The notes under the pieces were generated by a model. That model was not told the origin of the DNA and searched no databases. It saw only the letters and a list, made by a program, of their open reading frames with translations. A stretch of DNA of 64,000 nucleotides from contig NZ_SOBT01000010.1 in assembly GCF_004364935.1 (NCBI RefSeq), forward strand, positions 310,001 to 374,000, in the 5' to 3' direction. How positions within the stretch are numbered: the stretch's first letter is position 1; each line of letters starts with the position of its first letter. Positions 19,736-28,069 of the stretch are shown one piece after another. Source of the stretch: Panacagrimonas perspica. Its GTDB lineage: Bacteria > Pseudomonadota > Gammaproteobacteria > Nevskiales > Nevskiaceae. The translations under genes and the position numbers were made by a program.

Positions 19736-20595
19736 TGGCGACAGAACGTTTCAACGCAGAGGCGCAAAGGACGCAGAGAAAAATGAAAAGCGCACGACGG
19801 CCCGACCTGGTTTCCTTCGCGTCCTTTGCGCCTCTGCGCTGGATGCTGTTCGTCGTCGCCTGCACCGCGGCCATCGGCAACGCCAGGGCCGAGCCGGCGT
19901 TCGCGCGCCTCTACAAGCAGCAGTACGGCTATCCGCCCTCCTGCAACGCCTGCCACAAGGACGGCGGCGGCACACCGCGCAACGACTACGGTGACCAGTT
20001 CAAGAAAGCCGGCGAGAACCTTGCTGCCTTCGACAAGATCGCCGCGCTGGACGGCGATGGTGACGGCTTCTCCAACAGCGAGGAGGCGAGCGCAAAATCC
20101 AATCCCGGCTCGAAGAACTCGACGCCGCAGGCCAAGGGCGACTGGCTCGACACCGCGAGCCTGATCCCGCGCGAGGTGCAGGCCCTGTTCCCCGGCGTGC
20201 GCGCGTACCTTCCGAAGGATGCGCTGCTCACCGACGCCGACATCGCACGCGCCAAGGCGCTGGGCGCAGAGCTCGGCAAACAGGACGAGAACACCATCTA
20301 CATCCCGCTGCAGGATCAGCGGCCGGCCGGCACCGCGCTGATCTTCCCGGCCGAGTTCAACAAGAAGGCGTTCTTCCTGCTGCTCGCCACCGATCGACAG
20401 CTCAAGGTGATCGCCGTGCAGCCGCTGAACACCGCGCATGTGCCCGATGCGGCGAAGAGCGCCGTGTACGCGAGTTTCAAAGGCGTGTCGCTCGACCAGT
20501 TGCCGGTGGCCAAGGGCAGCGGGATCGACGCCGCGATCACCACGGCGGTGAAAAAGGCCGGCACCTTGATGTTCGTGAGGTTGAAGAATGCGTAG
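19735..20595 (+). CDS. Secreted mono-heme cytochrome with calcium-loop motif
   Basis: Up to 286 residues. One heme site, CNACH, at 70 counting from the first ATG, is followed by an acidic loop DGDGDGFSNSEE at about 104-115 that resembles a calcium-binding loop. The N-terminus is uncertain. ATG 19735 overlaps the previous stop, but the next ~35 codons are inside an inverted repeat; ATG 19843 begins a clean signal peptide (MLFVVACTAAIGNARA) though it lacks a clear ribosome site. The end overlaps the next gene by 8 bases. Confidence 0.68.
   Translation: MATERFNAEAQRTQRKMKSARRPDLVSFASFAPLRWMLFVVACTAAIGNARAEPAFARLYKQQYGYPPSCNACHKDGGGTPRNDYGDQFKKAGENLAAFDKIAALDGDGDGFSNSEEASAKSNPGSKNSTPQAKGDWLDTASLIPREVQALFPGVRAYLPKDALLTDADIARAKALGAELGKQDENTIYIPLQDQRPAGTALIFPAEFNKKAFFLLLATDRQLKVIAVQPLNTAHVPDAAKSAVYASFKGVSLDQLPVAKGSGIDAAITTAVKKAGTLMFVRLKNA
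19749..19842. repeat. GCAGAGGCGCAAAGG inverted repeat in the 5' end of a gene
   Basis: Arms CGCAGAGGCGCAAAGGACGC and GCGTCCTTTGCGCCTCTGCG, with about 47 bases between. It is related in composition to the repeats at 41.1 and 44.0 kb, which have GCAAAGGCGCAAAG-type arms. It is transcribed and apparently translated as the start of the mono-heme cytochrome. Confidence 0.75.
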
Positions 20596-21496
20596 CGCGA
20601 TAGCGGGCGCGCTGGTCGCGCTGTGGATCGGGTTGGCGCTGCCCGCGGCGGCACAACAAGGTCCCGCCGCCGGGGAACTTCACAGCGATGCCGACGCCCA
20701 CGGCGCGACAGCGCCCGCCGGATTGAGCGACGCGAACGCGTCGCTCGAATCCGGCGAGTTGGCGCCCTCTTCCGATTCCGCGAACGCGGGATCGGAAGAG
20801 GGCGACCAACAGAATTTCGACTTCTTCAGCGATGCGCCGGTGCAGAGCGCCGAGGTGATCGAACTGCCGCCGGAGAAATCACGCTGGCTGACGATCGGCG
20901 GGCCGATCGCGCTGCTGGCGCTGTTCTTCGGGATGCTGGTGCAGATCTGGTGGCTGGTGCCGTTCGATTCGCACAGCATCGATCTGAACCTGCGCAACCT
21001 GCCGCCCGCGGCCAAGCGCGGCATCGCGATGGCGGTCGGCATGTTCGGTGTGGCCTTCTGCTTCGGCGCTGCCGAGATCTGGTACCAGCTGCGGATCCAC
21101 GGATCAGCTGAGGCTTACTTCGCGCAGATGTCGCTGGGCAAGCTGATCGCGTTCACGCACGCGCACCTGTTCGGGTTCACGACGAGCTTCTTCATCGTCG
21201 GCATTCCGTTCTCGCTGCAGTTCAACCAGATCAAGACCTACCAGTGGGTGTTCCCGGCCGGTCTGGCCGCGTCACTGACCGACGTGATGTCGTGGTGGGG
21301 CATCAAGTTCGTGTCGCCGAACTTCGAGTGGGTCTCGATGTTCTGCGGGATCATCTTCTCGTCGACGTATCTGTGGATGCTGGTCGGCCTGCTGCGCGTG
21401 CTGCTGTTTCCGGACGTGATCTGGGCGTCGGACAAGGACCGGGCGGAACGGATCGCGGCGCGCAAGGCGCTGAAGCATCGCGAAGGGGATTACTGA
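20588..21496 (+). CDS. Integral membrane protein of the cytochrome operon
   Basis: 302 residues. It has a signal sequence (1-22), an acidic Ser/Ala/Glu-rich segment to about 95, then five predicted membrane helices starting near 100, 140, 180, 215 and 245. A conserved-looking histidine pair in FTHAHLFGF lies in the third helix and could ligate heme or metal. I do not recognise the family. It overlaps the previous gene by 8 bases, so it is the last gene of the cytochrome operon and is a candidate membrane anchor or quinone-side partner. Confidence 0.68.
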   Translation: MRSAIAGALVALWIGLALPAAAQQGPAAGELHSDADAHGATAPAGLSDANASLESGELAPSSDSANAGSEEGDQQNFDFFSDAPVQSAEVIELPPEKSRWLTIGGPIALLALFFGMLVQIWWLVPFDSHSIDLNLRNLPPAAKRGIAMAVGMFGVAFCFGAAEIWYQLRIHGSAEAYFAQMSLGKLIAFTHAHLFGFTTSFFIVGIPFSLQFNQIKTYQWVFPAGLAASLTDVMSWWGIKFVSPNFEWVSMFCGIIFSSTYLWMLVGLLRVLLFPDVIWASDKDRAERIAARKALKHREGDY

Positions 21497-21498
21497 AC

Positions 21499-21567
21499 GT
21501 AGCCCGGACGAAGTCCGGGGGCTTTTCGCGTTCGATCGAGCGGGATCCCGGACTTCGTCCGGACTAC
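21499..21567. repeat. REP pair 5 (GTAGCCCGGAC type)
   Basis: Both arms present; the right arm has one change (CCGGACTACG). It starts 2 bases after the stop of the membrane protein and sits between convergent genes. Confidence 0.88.
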
Positions 21568-21575
21568 GGGTTGAA

Positions 21576-23423
21576 TTACAACCCTGCGTTGTTCGAGCAA
21601 TCGGTCGCCGGTACGGCGTAGTGGCCCGCGTAGAGCCGCTCGACGTCTTCGGCATGCGCCCGTGCGATCTCGCAGCGGCGCAGCTTCTGCGTCGACGTCA
21701 TCTGGCCGTTGTTCGGCGTCCAGTGCTCGAAGATCAGCGCGACCTTGACGATCCAGTGATTGCGCGGCGCGTTCTGCAGCACTTCCTGGCAGCGCTGCAG
21801 CAGCACGCTTTCGATGGCGTCGCGCGCGGCGGACGAGTAGTCGCCATCGTTGATTCCGATCTCGGCGCGCAGCATCGCCAGCGGGCCGGGCTGCGGCACG
21901 ATCAGCGCGGTGAGGAACGGACGCGCCTCGCCGACCACCATCACCTGCTCGACCAGCGGCAGCTCGCGCAGCCGGCTCTCGATATCGGCGGGCGAGGCCT
22001 TCTCGCCGGTCGCCGTGACGACCAGTTCCTTGAACCGGCCGACCAGATAGATGCGGTCGGTATCGAGCCGGCTGACTTTATCGCCGGTGCGTAGCCAACC
22101 CGAGGGATCGAGCACCTGCTGCGTGCCGGGCTCGTCCTTCCAGTAGCCGAGCATCACGGACGGGCCGCGCACGCACAGCTCACCGTTGGCCTCGATACGC
22201 GTCTCGACGCCCTGAAGCGGCGCACCGACGCTGGCCGGATCGAGGTCATCGACGCGATTCACGCTGACCACCGGACCCGCCTCGGTCAGGCCATAGCCCT
22301 GCAGCAGCGGAATGCCCAGCGCACTGAACACGCGTCCGATCTGCGGCGACAGCGCCGCGCTACCGGAGATCGCCAGGCGTACGCGTCCGCCGAGGCGCGC
22401 ACGCAGGGCGTCACCTGCACGACGCGCCAGCACCGTCGGCAGCAACCGCGCCTTGATGCGGCTGGCGTCCTTGCGGCTCGCCGCCCAACCGGCCTCGACC
22501 GCAATGCGGAACAAGGTGCGGCGCGTCGCCGAACCCATTTCGAGTTCGTGCATGACCACGCCGTGGATGCGTTCGAACAGGCGCGGAGGTCCGATCAGCA
22601 CGGTGGGACGCTGCGAGGCCAGATCCTCGGCACCGGATCCGGCGCCGCGACCGAAGACCAGGCTGGCGCCGGCGACGACGCCAGCGTAGATCCAGGCCAC
22701 GCGCCCGAACAGGTGTGCGAGCGGCAGGTTCGAGAACAGCAGGTCGTCGGTGCGGTACTGCACCGCGTCCTGCACGGCGAACGCGTTGGCGATCAGCGCG
22801 TCGTGCGACAGCATCACGCCCTTGGGCCGGCCGGTCGCGCCGGAGGTGTAGACGATGGTCGCCAGACTCTCGCCGCTCGCCGGGTTGTCCGGCAGCGCGG
22901 TACCGCGGCGCAGGAACGGAGCGAGCGGTCGCACGCGGCGATCGGCGTGTTCCGATTTGTCACGCAACGAGACGACCATCTGCAGGTCCGGCAGCTTCGC
23001 GCGGCCGGCGACCACGTTCCACACCTCGAGGTCGCGTGCGACCAGGATGCGGGCACCGCTGTCTTCGAGCAGCGCCGCGGTGCCCGCGGCGGTCTCGTCG
23101 GCGAACAGGCCCACGGTCACCAGGCCCAGGCTGTGCGCCGCCCAGTCGAGCGCGAGCCAGTCGGCGCCATTGGGAATCTGCAGCGCGATGCGATCACCGG
23201 CCTTGAAGCCCGCTTCGCGTAGACCCGATGCAAAGCCCTGCGCGGATGCCGCAAGCTCGGCCCAGCTCAGGCTGCGCCAGCTTTGCGTCTGCGAATCGAA
23301 GCGTCGGCAGGCCTCCGCGTTCGGCGTCGCGCGCAGGCGCTCCCCGTAGAGATCGGCGAGCGTGCGCATCGAGGCGCGGTCGAGTGCCTGCGGAACAGCT
23401 TGGAGAAGACTGGCGGTGGTCAT
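21576..23423 (-). CDS. Long-chain acyl-CoA synthetase / AMP-forming ligase
   Basis: 615-residue ANL-superfamily enzyme that activates a fatty acid with ATP to acyl-AMP and then acyl-CoA. The AMP-binding motif IVYTSGATGRPKGVMLSHD is at about 190, then LQGYGLTEAGPVVSVN and the C-terminal LRTGDKVSRLDTDRIYLVGR. Length and the FACL-type insertion fit the long-chain group. Start ATG 23423 (a TTG precedes it). It lies 11 bases after the M61 peptidase stop, so the two form an operon. A gene name is not given because several paralogues share these motifs. Confidence 0.88.
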   Translation of the reverse strand: MTTASLLQAVPQALDRASMRTLADLYGERLRATPNAEACRRFDSQTQSWRSLSWAELAASAQGFASGLREAGFKAGDRIALQIPNGADWLALDWAAHSLGLVTVGLFADETAAGTAALLEDSGARILVARDLEVWNVVAGRAKLPDLQMVVSLRDKSEHADRRVRPLAPFLRRGTALPDNPASGESLATIVYTSGATGRPKGVMLSHDALIANAFAVQDAVQYRTDDLLFSNLPLAHLFGRVAWIYAGVVAGASLVFGRGAGSGAEDLASQRPTVLIGPPRLFERIHGVVMHELEMGSATRRTLFRIAVEAGWAASRKDASRIKARLLPTVLARRAGDALRARLGGRVRLAISGSAALSPQIGRVFSALGIPLLQGYGLTEAGPVVSVNRVDDLDPASVGAPLQGVETRIEANGELCVRGPSVMLGYWKDEPGTQQVLDPSGWLRTGDKVSRLDTDRIYLVGRFKELVVTATGEKASPADIESRLRELPLVEQVMVVGEARPFLTALIVPQPGPLAMLRAEIGINDGDYSSAARDAIESVLLQRCQEVLQNAPRNHWIVKVALIFEHWTPNNGQMTSTQKLRRCEIARAHAEDVERLYAGHYAVPATDCSNNAGL

Positions 23424-23434
23424 CAAGAAAGGGT

Positions 23435-25222
23435 TCAGACGCCGATCCAGCGCTTGCGTCGTTCGGCAGCTTCGCTGCCGGCATCGGCGAGCGTGAAGGT
23501 CCAGGTGTCGAGCGGCGCCGCCCGAGGGACGAGCGTGGTGCTGAACAGTTCGTCACCCCGGAAATAGTGGACCGGCACGGCGACGCCTGGCGTCAGCGCC
23601 TCGAGCCGGCGGCTCCATTGCGGGCCGGTCAGGCGCAGGCCATCGAGCGCGATCAACTGGTCGCCCGCCGAAAGACCCGCCGCCAGCCCGGGGCTGTCGT
23701 CGAGCACGGCCGAGATCGTGGTATCGCCCGGCCGCATGCGCAGGCCGACCCAGGGCACCGTGCCCTTCGCGTGCGTGCGGCCGCCGTCGTCGATGGCCGA
23801 TGTGCAGGCGCGCAGTTCCGCCTTGACTCCGAAATCGGCAAGGAGCGCTTCCAGCGGCAGTTCCTCGGTGGAGCGCAGCAACTGGTCGAACAGCGGCCGC
23901 AGATCGAGCCCCGATACTTCCGACGCAACCTTCTCCAGCCCGCCCTCGGGCACGCCGCGATCTTCACGTCCGTAGCGCGTCCACAAGGTCCGCATCACGT
24001 CGTCGAGCGTCGCCGCGGAATCGCGCCGCAGGCGCAGATCCACGCACAGCGCCGCCAGCGCACCTTTGACGTAGTAGTTCGTGCTGGCGTTGAGGCTGTT
24101 CTCGTCCGGCTGGTAGTACTTGATCCAGGTCTCGAAGCTCGCGTCGGCCAGCGTGTGGCGGCTGCGCGCGGGCGAACGCTGCAGGCGCGTGGCCTGCTCG
24201 GCGAGCGCATCCAGGTAGGTCGGTGCGTCGATGACGCCGGCGCGCAACACGAACAGGTCGTCGTAGTAGGACGTGACGCCTTCGTAGTGCCAGAGGTCGC
24301 GCGTGTAGGCCTCGCGCGCCAGATCGGACTGCTGGAACGACAGCGCGGTGATGCGCTTGACGTTCCACAGATGGAAATACTCGTGGCTGCACAGGCCCAG
24401 GAATCCACGGTATTCCTTGCTCTGCGCGGGTTGTCCCGGCCGCGGGAAATCGGCCCGCGACGAGATCAGCGCCGTGCTGGCGCGGTGTTCGAGCCCGCCG
24501 TATCCCGCAGCGACCACGTTGGTCAGGAACAGGTAGCGATCCAGCGCCGGTTCATCACCGAACATCGTGCGCTGGATCGTGCAGATCTTCGACAGGTCCG
24601 CGGTGACGCGCGCGAAGTCGGCTTCGATACGGCCCGAGATCACCAGCGTGTGCGGCACACCGCCCGCCTGGAATTCGAAGCTGCGGAACGTGCCCAGTTC
24701 GAACGGATGATCGATCAGCGCCTCGTAGTCGTCGGCCGCGTACAGACCGAATCCCCGATCATCCACTTCGACCGCCGGCATCGCGGTCGCCACTTTCCAG
24801 TCACGGAACGCGGCGCCGCGCGGCGGCTCGATCACCACCTCGAAACGGCCTTCGCGGAATCCGTCCGGGCAATAGAAGAGCGAACTGCCGTTGAAGAAGC
24901 CGCGTCGTGTGTCGAGAAAGGCCTTGCGCACGGATTCGTCGAAGGCGTTGACCGTGTACTCCAGCCGCAGCGCTCCGGTGCCGGCCGGCACCGTGAACGT
25001 GGACTTGTCGAGGCGCTCGATGGCCACGCTCTGGCCGTCGCGCCAGGCCTGAACATCGAAGACGTGCTTGGCGAGGTCGCGCACGAGGTAGCTCCCGCGA
25101 ATCCAGGCGGGAAGCCGGAACGTCAGGACGTGGGTCGCGGTGCCGGGAAGATCGCAACGGACGACGTAGCGATGCGTCGCAGGATCCGGCAGCGAAACGG
25201 TGTAACGAGGGTCGGCGCTCAC
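23435..25222 (-). CDS. M61 family metallopeptidase with PDZ domain
   Basis: 595 residues, GTG start. N-terminal M61 beta domain, then a thermolysin-like catalytic domain with zinc motif HEYFH in CSHEYFHLWNVKR at about 277-289, and a C-terminal PDZ domain (residues about 490-580, DSPGLAAGLSAGDQLIALDG). M61 enzymes are glycyl aminopeptidases. No signal peptide is seen. Operon with the acyl-CoA synthetase. Confidence 0.9.
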   Translation of the reverse strand: MSADPRYTVSLPDPATHRYVVRCDLPGTATHVLTFRLPAWIRGSYLVRDLAKHVFDVQAWRDGQSVAIERLDKSTFTVPAGTGALRLEYTVNAFDESVRKAFLDTRRGFFNGSSLFYCPDGFREGRFEVVIEPPRGAAFRDWKVATAMPAVEVDDRGFGLYAADDYEALIDHPFELGTFRSFEFQAGGVPHTLVISGRIEADFARVTADLSKICTIQRTMFGDEPALDRYLFLTNVVAAGYGGLEHRASTALISSRADFPRPGQPAQSKEYRGFLGLCSHEYFHLWNVKRITALSFQQSDLAREAYTRDLWHYEGVTSYYDDLFVLRAGVIDAPTYLDALAEQATRLQRSPARSRHTLADASFETWIKYYQPDENSLNASTNYYVKGALAALCVDLRLRRDSAATLDDVMRTLWTRYGREDRGVPEGGLEKVASEVSGLDLRPLFDQLLRSTEELPLEALLADFGVKAELRACTSAIDDGGRTHAKGTVPWVGLRMRPGDTTISAVLDDSPGLAAGLSAGDQLIALDGLRLTGPQWSRRLEALTPGVAVPVHYFRGDELFSTTLVPRAAPLDTWTFTLADAGSEAAERRKRWIGV

Positions 25223-25733
25223 AAGGCAGTCAGTCTAAGCCGGCCGCCCCGACTTTTCTATTGCACTGCACCATTTACGGCGTCGATCCGCATCGGCTGC
25301 CCGCTCGTTGCCTGGCCCGGCTGCCAGCGCCGATCGCGTCCGCGACCGCTGCCGAGTCCGGTTCGTGCGGGAGGGCGGCCCCGGGGAAGACTGACAACCC
25401 GGGTCAGATTGCGACGAAGTCGGAGCACACTTTGCGTCATCCGACGTGCCGATCAGGGCACAAGAACCTCGCCGACAGCGAGCGTCTTGTCCGGCGCAGC
25501 GGACTCGAAGGAGGCCGGATTCTCGGGCACCAGGGTCATGATGGCGCCCAGAAGCAGAAGCGTGATCAATGCTGCTCGCAGGAGTTGCATGGGAGGAAGC
25601 TCGACGGGCATTACCGGGCGGGGAGGAAAGCAAGACGTGCCCTCGGAGTGCGAGGACCGTGCCACCCGCCCCCAGAGCCGCGAGAACCTCGATCAAGCGG
25701 TCCGCGTTGCCGCGGAATGGAATGGCTTGGCCG
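25223..25733. other. 511-base stretch with only one weak small ORF
   Basis: Between the M61 gene and the thioredoxin-like gene, both on the minus strand. It holds several long frames on both strands, but none shows domain features or good codon use, except the 45-codon frame listed separately. I see no repeat, tRNA or clear terminator. Confidence 0.5.
25453..25590 (-). CDS. Possible 45-residue membrane peptide
   Basis: Begins MQLLRAALITLLLLGAIM, one hydrophobic helix, followed by a short polar tail ending VGEVLVP. Third codon positions are fairly GC-rich as in neighbours, which supports coding, but the ribosome site is poor and no family is recognised. An in-frame ATG at 25611 is an alternative start. 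Confidence 0.35.
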   Translation of the reverse strand: MQLLRAALITLLLLGAIMTLVPENPASFESAAPDKTLAVGEVLVP

Positions 25734-26297
25734 TCAGCGCGGCGCGGACCACTTGATGTTGCAGCCCATGCTGGGCTTCTGGTCGTCGAGCGGCGCAGCA
25801 CCCGCCCGCAACGCGTCCAGAGCGGCACGCAGATCCGCGCCGGTCAGCGGCCGCCCGTTGCCCGGGGTCGAATCGTCGAGACGCCCGCGGTAGACCAGCT
25901 TCGACTCCGCGTCGAACAGGAAGAAGTCCGGCGTGCAGGCAGCGTCGTAGGCGCGGGCCACCGACTGCGTGGCGTCGTACAGGTAGGGAAAGGGATAACC
26001 CTGCTCGCGGGCGACCTCGGTCATGCGTTCCGGCGCATCGGCCGGGTACGCGCGCACGTCGTTCGACGAGATCGCCACGACGCCGACACCTCGCGACTGG
26101 GCCGCCTGGGCCACGCGAACCAGCTCGGCGTTGACGTGCAGAACGTACGGACAGTGATTGCAGATGAACATCACCAGGGTCCCCGTGCGCCCACGTACGT
26201 CCGCCAACGCCAGGGTGGAACCCGAGACGACGTCGGGCAGGCCGAAATCGGGTGCGACGGTGCCGAGCGGCAGCATGGTGGACGGGGTCAAGGACAT
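25734..26297 (-). CDS. Thioredoxin-family protein (AhpC/TSA-like)
   Basis: 187 residues, thioredoxin fold. The redox motif is CNHCPYV at about 47-53, with cis-Pro in TPDFFLFD at about 124-131. These CNHCP proteins resemble resA/peroxiredoxin-like cytoplasmic proteins; no signal peptide is visible. The start at 26297 gives the expected N-terminus. Redox partner unknown. Divergent from the alpha/beta hydrolase. Confidence 0.85.
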   Translation of the reverse strand: MSLTPSTMLPLGTVAPDFGLPDVVSGSTLALADVRGRTGTLVMFICNHCPYVLHVNAELVRVAQAAQSRGVGVVAISSNDVRAYPADAPERMTEVAREQGYPFPYLYDATQSVARAYDAACTPDFFLFDAESKLVYRGRLDDSTPGNGRPLTGADLRAALDALRAGAAPLDDQKPSMGCNIKWSAPR

Positions 26298-26413
26298 GGA
26301 CGGACGTTTCCGGAGAAGGCGGTGACATGGAATGGACAGGCGCCAGAGCGCAGAACATTCTTGCACTCCACGTGCGCCCGGAACGTCCCGGCGCCTTCAA
26401 CGCACAATGAGCG

Positions 26414-27304
26414 ATGAAACCCGACGATTGGCGCCGACGCGGGCATTGGTTCGATCACCGCGGCCATGCGATTTTCTACATCGACGAGCAGCGGGGCCCC
26501 GGTCCCACGCTGGTGCTGATCCATGGCTTTCCCACCTCGAGCTGGGATTTCGCCGACATCTGGCCGCTGATCGCACCGCGCTTCGGCCGCATCATCGCCG
26601 CCGACATGATCGGTTTCGGCTTCTCCGCGAAGCCGCCGGACTACGACTACGATCTCGTCGATCAGGCCGCGCTGCACGAAAACCTGCTCGTGCGGCTCGG
26701 TGTGAAGGAAGCCCATTTGCTGGTTCACGACTACGGCGTGAGCGTGGCGCAGGAACTGCTCGCGCGGCATCTCGAACGCAAGGAGCCGCGCCAGCTCGAA
26801 TTGCGTTCGGTCACGTTCCTCAACGGCGGCCTGTTTCCCGAAACCCACCGCGCGCGCCTGGTTCAGAAGCTCCTGCTGGGCCGCTTCGGCCCGCTGATCT
26901 CGAAGCTCAACAACGAGCAACGCTTCAACCGCAGCGTGGCCGCGGTCTTCGGACCGGACACGCAGCCTTCGCCAGAACACGCGCGCGGGTTCTGGCGGCT
27001 GGCGATGCAGAACAACGGACATCGCATCGCACACCGCCTGATCCGTTACATCCTCGACCGCCGCCGCAACCGCGAGCGCTGGGTGAACGCGCTGCAGGAG
27101 ACCCCCGTACCGCTGCGCGTCATCAATGGACCGCTGGACCCGGTATCGGGGGCGCACATGGTCGCCCGCTACCGGGAGCTGGTCCCCAATCCGGACACCG
27201 TGAGCCTGCCCGGCATCGGCCATTACCCCCAGGTCGAGGCGCCGGCTGCCGTCGCGCAACCCTTCCTGGCCTTTGTCGAGCGTGTGGACGCCCGGGCAAA
27301 ATGA
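26414..27304 (+). CDS. Alpha/beta hydrolase (dehalogenase/epoxide hydrolase-like)
   Basis: 296 residues. The oxyanion motif LIHGFPTSSWDF is at about 35-46 and the nucleophile elbow is HDYGVSVAQ at about 104-112, giving Asp as nucleophile as in haloalkane dehalogenases and epoxide hydrolases. The C-terminal His is in LPGIGHYPQVEAP. The halide Asn of dehalogenases is replaced (HGFP), so epoxide hydrolase or a related activity is more likely than dehalogenation. Single gene. Confidence 0.82.
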   Translation: MKPDDWRRRGHWFDHRGHAIFYIDEQRGPGPTLVLIHGFPTSSWDFADIWPLIAPRFGRIIAADMIGFGFSAKPPDYDYDLVDQAALHENLLVRLGVKEAHLLVHDYGVSVAQELLARHLERKEPRQLELRSVTFLNGGLFPETHRARLVQKLLLGRFGPLISKLNNEQRFNRSVAAVFGPDTQPSPEHARGFWRLAMQNNGHRIAHRLIRYILDRRRNRERWVNALQETPVPLRVINGPLDPVSGAHMVARYRELVPNPDTVSLPGIGHYPQVEAPAAVAQPFLAFVERVDARAK

Positions 27305-27403
27305 CTCAGCAGGGGTTCAGTCGATGCCCCCAGAATCCGCTCACAGATGCTTTGCCCGCGACGCTCTCGCGACGCGTTCACCGTTCCATAAGGGAGTAAC
27401 ACC

Positions 27404-28039
27404 ATGTTTCGCACATCGTTGATTGCCGCAAGCTTTGCGTTCGCGCTGGCTTTGACTGGCTGCGCGCCGCCGTCCGAAGACCCGGCAGCCGAAGAAGCGG
27501 CAGCCGCTCAGGAAGCCGCCGACCTCGCCGTCGAGAAGGCCGCTGAAGAAGAGAAGGCCGCCAAGGAAGCCGCAGAGGCGAAAACAGCTGCGCTGGAAGC
27601 CGCGCGTCAGGTCGCCGACGAGCGTGCTGCTGCTGCGGCCAAGAAGCCGCGTCCGCGTCCGACCGAGCAAGCCGCTGCGCCGACGCCGGCTCCTGCGCCG
27701 GTCATCTGCAACGAGTGCGGCACGGTGTCATCGGTCGAGGCGGTCAAGGAAAAGGGCTCGGGTAGCGGCGCTGGCGCCGTGCTCGGTGCCATCGCCGGCG
27801 GCGTCATCGGTCACCAGTTCGGCGGCGGTCGCGGCAAGGACGTCGCCACGGCCGGCGGCGCGGTGCTGGGTGGTGTTGCGGGTCACCAGGCCGAGAAAAG
27901 CATCCGGGCCTCGACCTATTACCGCATCGGCGTGAACATGGAGAACGGCAGCTACCAGACCGTCAATGTTCCGGATCCGGCCGGCATCACCGCGGGCACC
28001 AAGGTGCGTGTGGTCGGCGGCAACATCCAGCTGCGCTGA
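27404..28039 (+). CDS. Glycine-zipper lipoprotein (17-kDa surface antigen-like)
   Basis: 211 residues. Lipobox LTGC at about 18-21 marks an outer-membrane lipoprotein. A long Ala/Glu/Lys segment (25-75, probably coiled coil) is followed by a Pro-rich linker and a glycine-zipper 2TM region (GAVLGAIAGGVIGHQFGGG, about 124-142, and GGAVLGGVAGH). The C-terminal domain resembles the SlyB/Rick_17kDa group. A strong intrinsic terminator follows at 28098. Confidence 0.85.
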   Translation: MFRTSLIAASFAFALALTGCAPPSEDPAAEEAAAAQEAADLAVEKAAEEEKAAKEAAEAKTAALEAARQVADERAAAAAKKPRPRPTEQAAAPTPAPAPVICNECGTVSSVEAVKEKGSGSGAGAVLGAIAGGVIGHQFGGGRGKDVATAGGAVLGGVAGHQAEKSIRASTYYRIGVNMENGSYQTVNVPDPAGITAGTKVRVVGGNIQLR

Positions 28040-28069
28040 TCATCGCCCGGCACGCCGGACCCGACGGGT

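Noticed and set aside
23228-25756. 842-codon plus-strand frame opposite the M61 peptidase
   Set aside because: Composition of a shadow frame; the opposite strand holds a full M61 protein.
26414-27304. Second haloalkane dehalogenase
   Set aside because: Nucleophile Asp is present, but the halide-binding HGNP is HGFP and Trp after the nucleophile is Tyr; listed as a general alpha/beta hydrolase.
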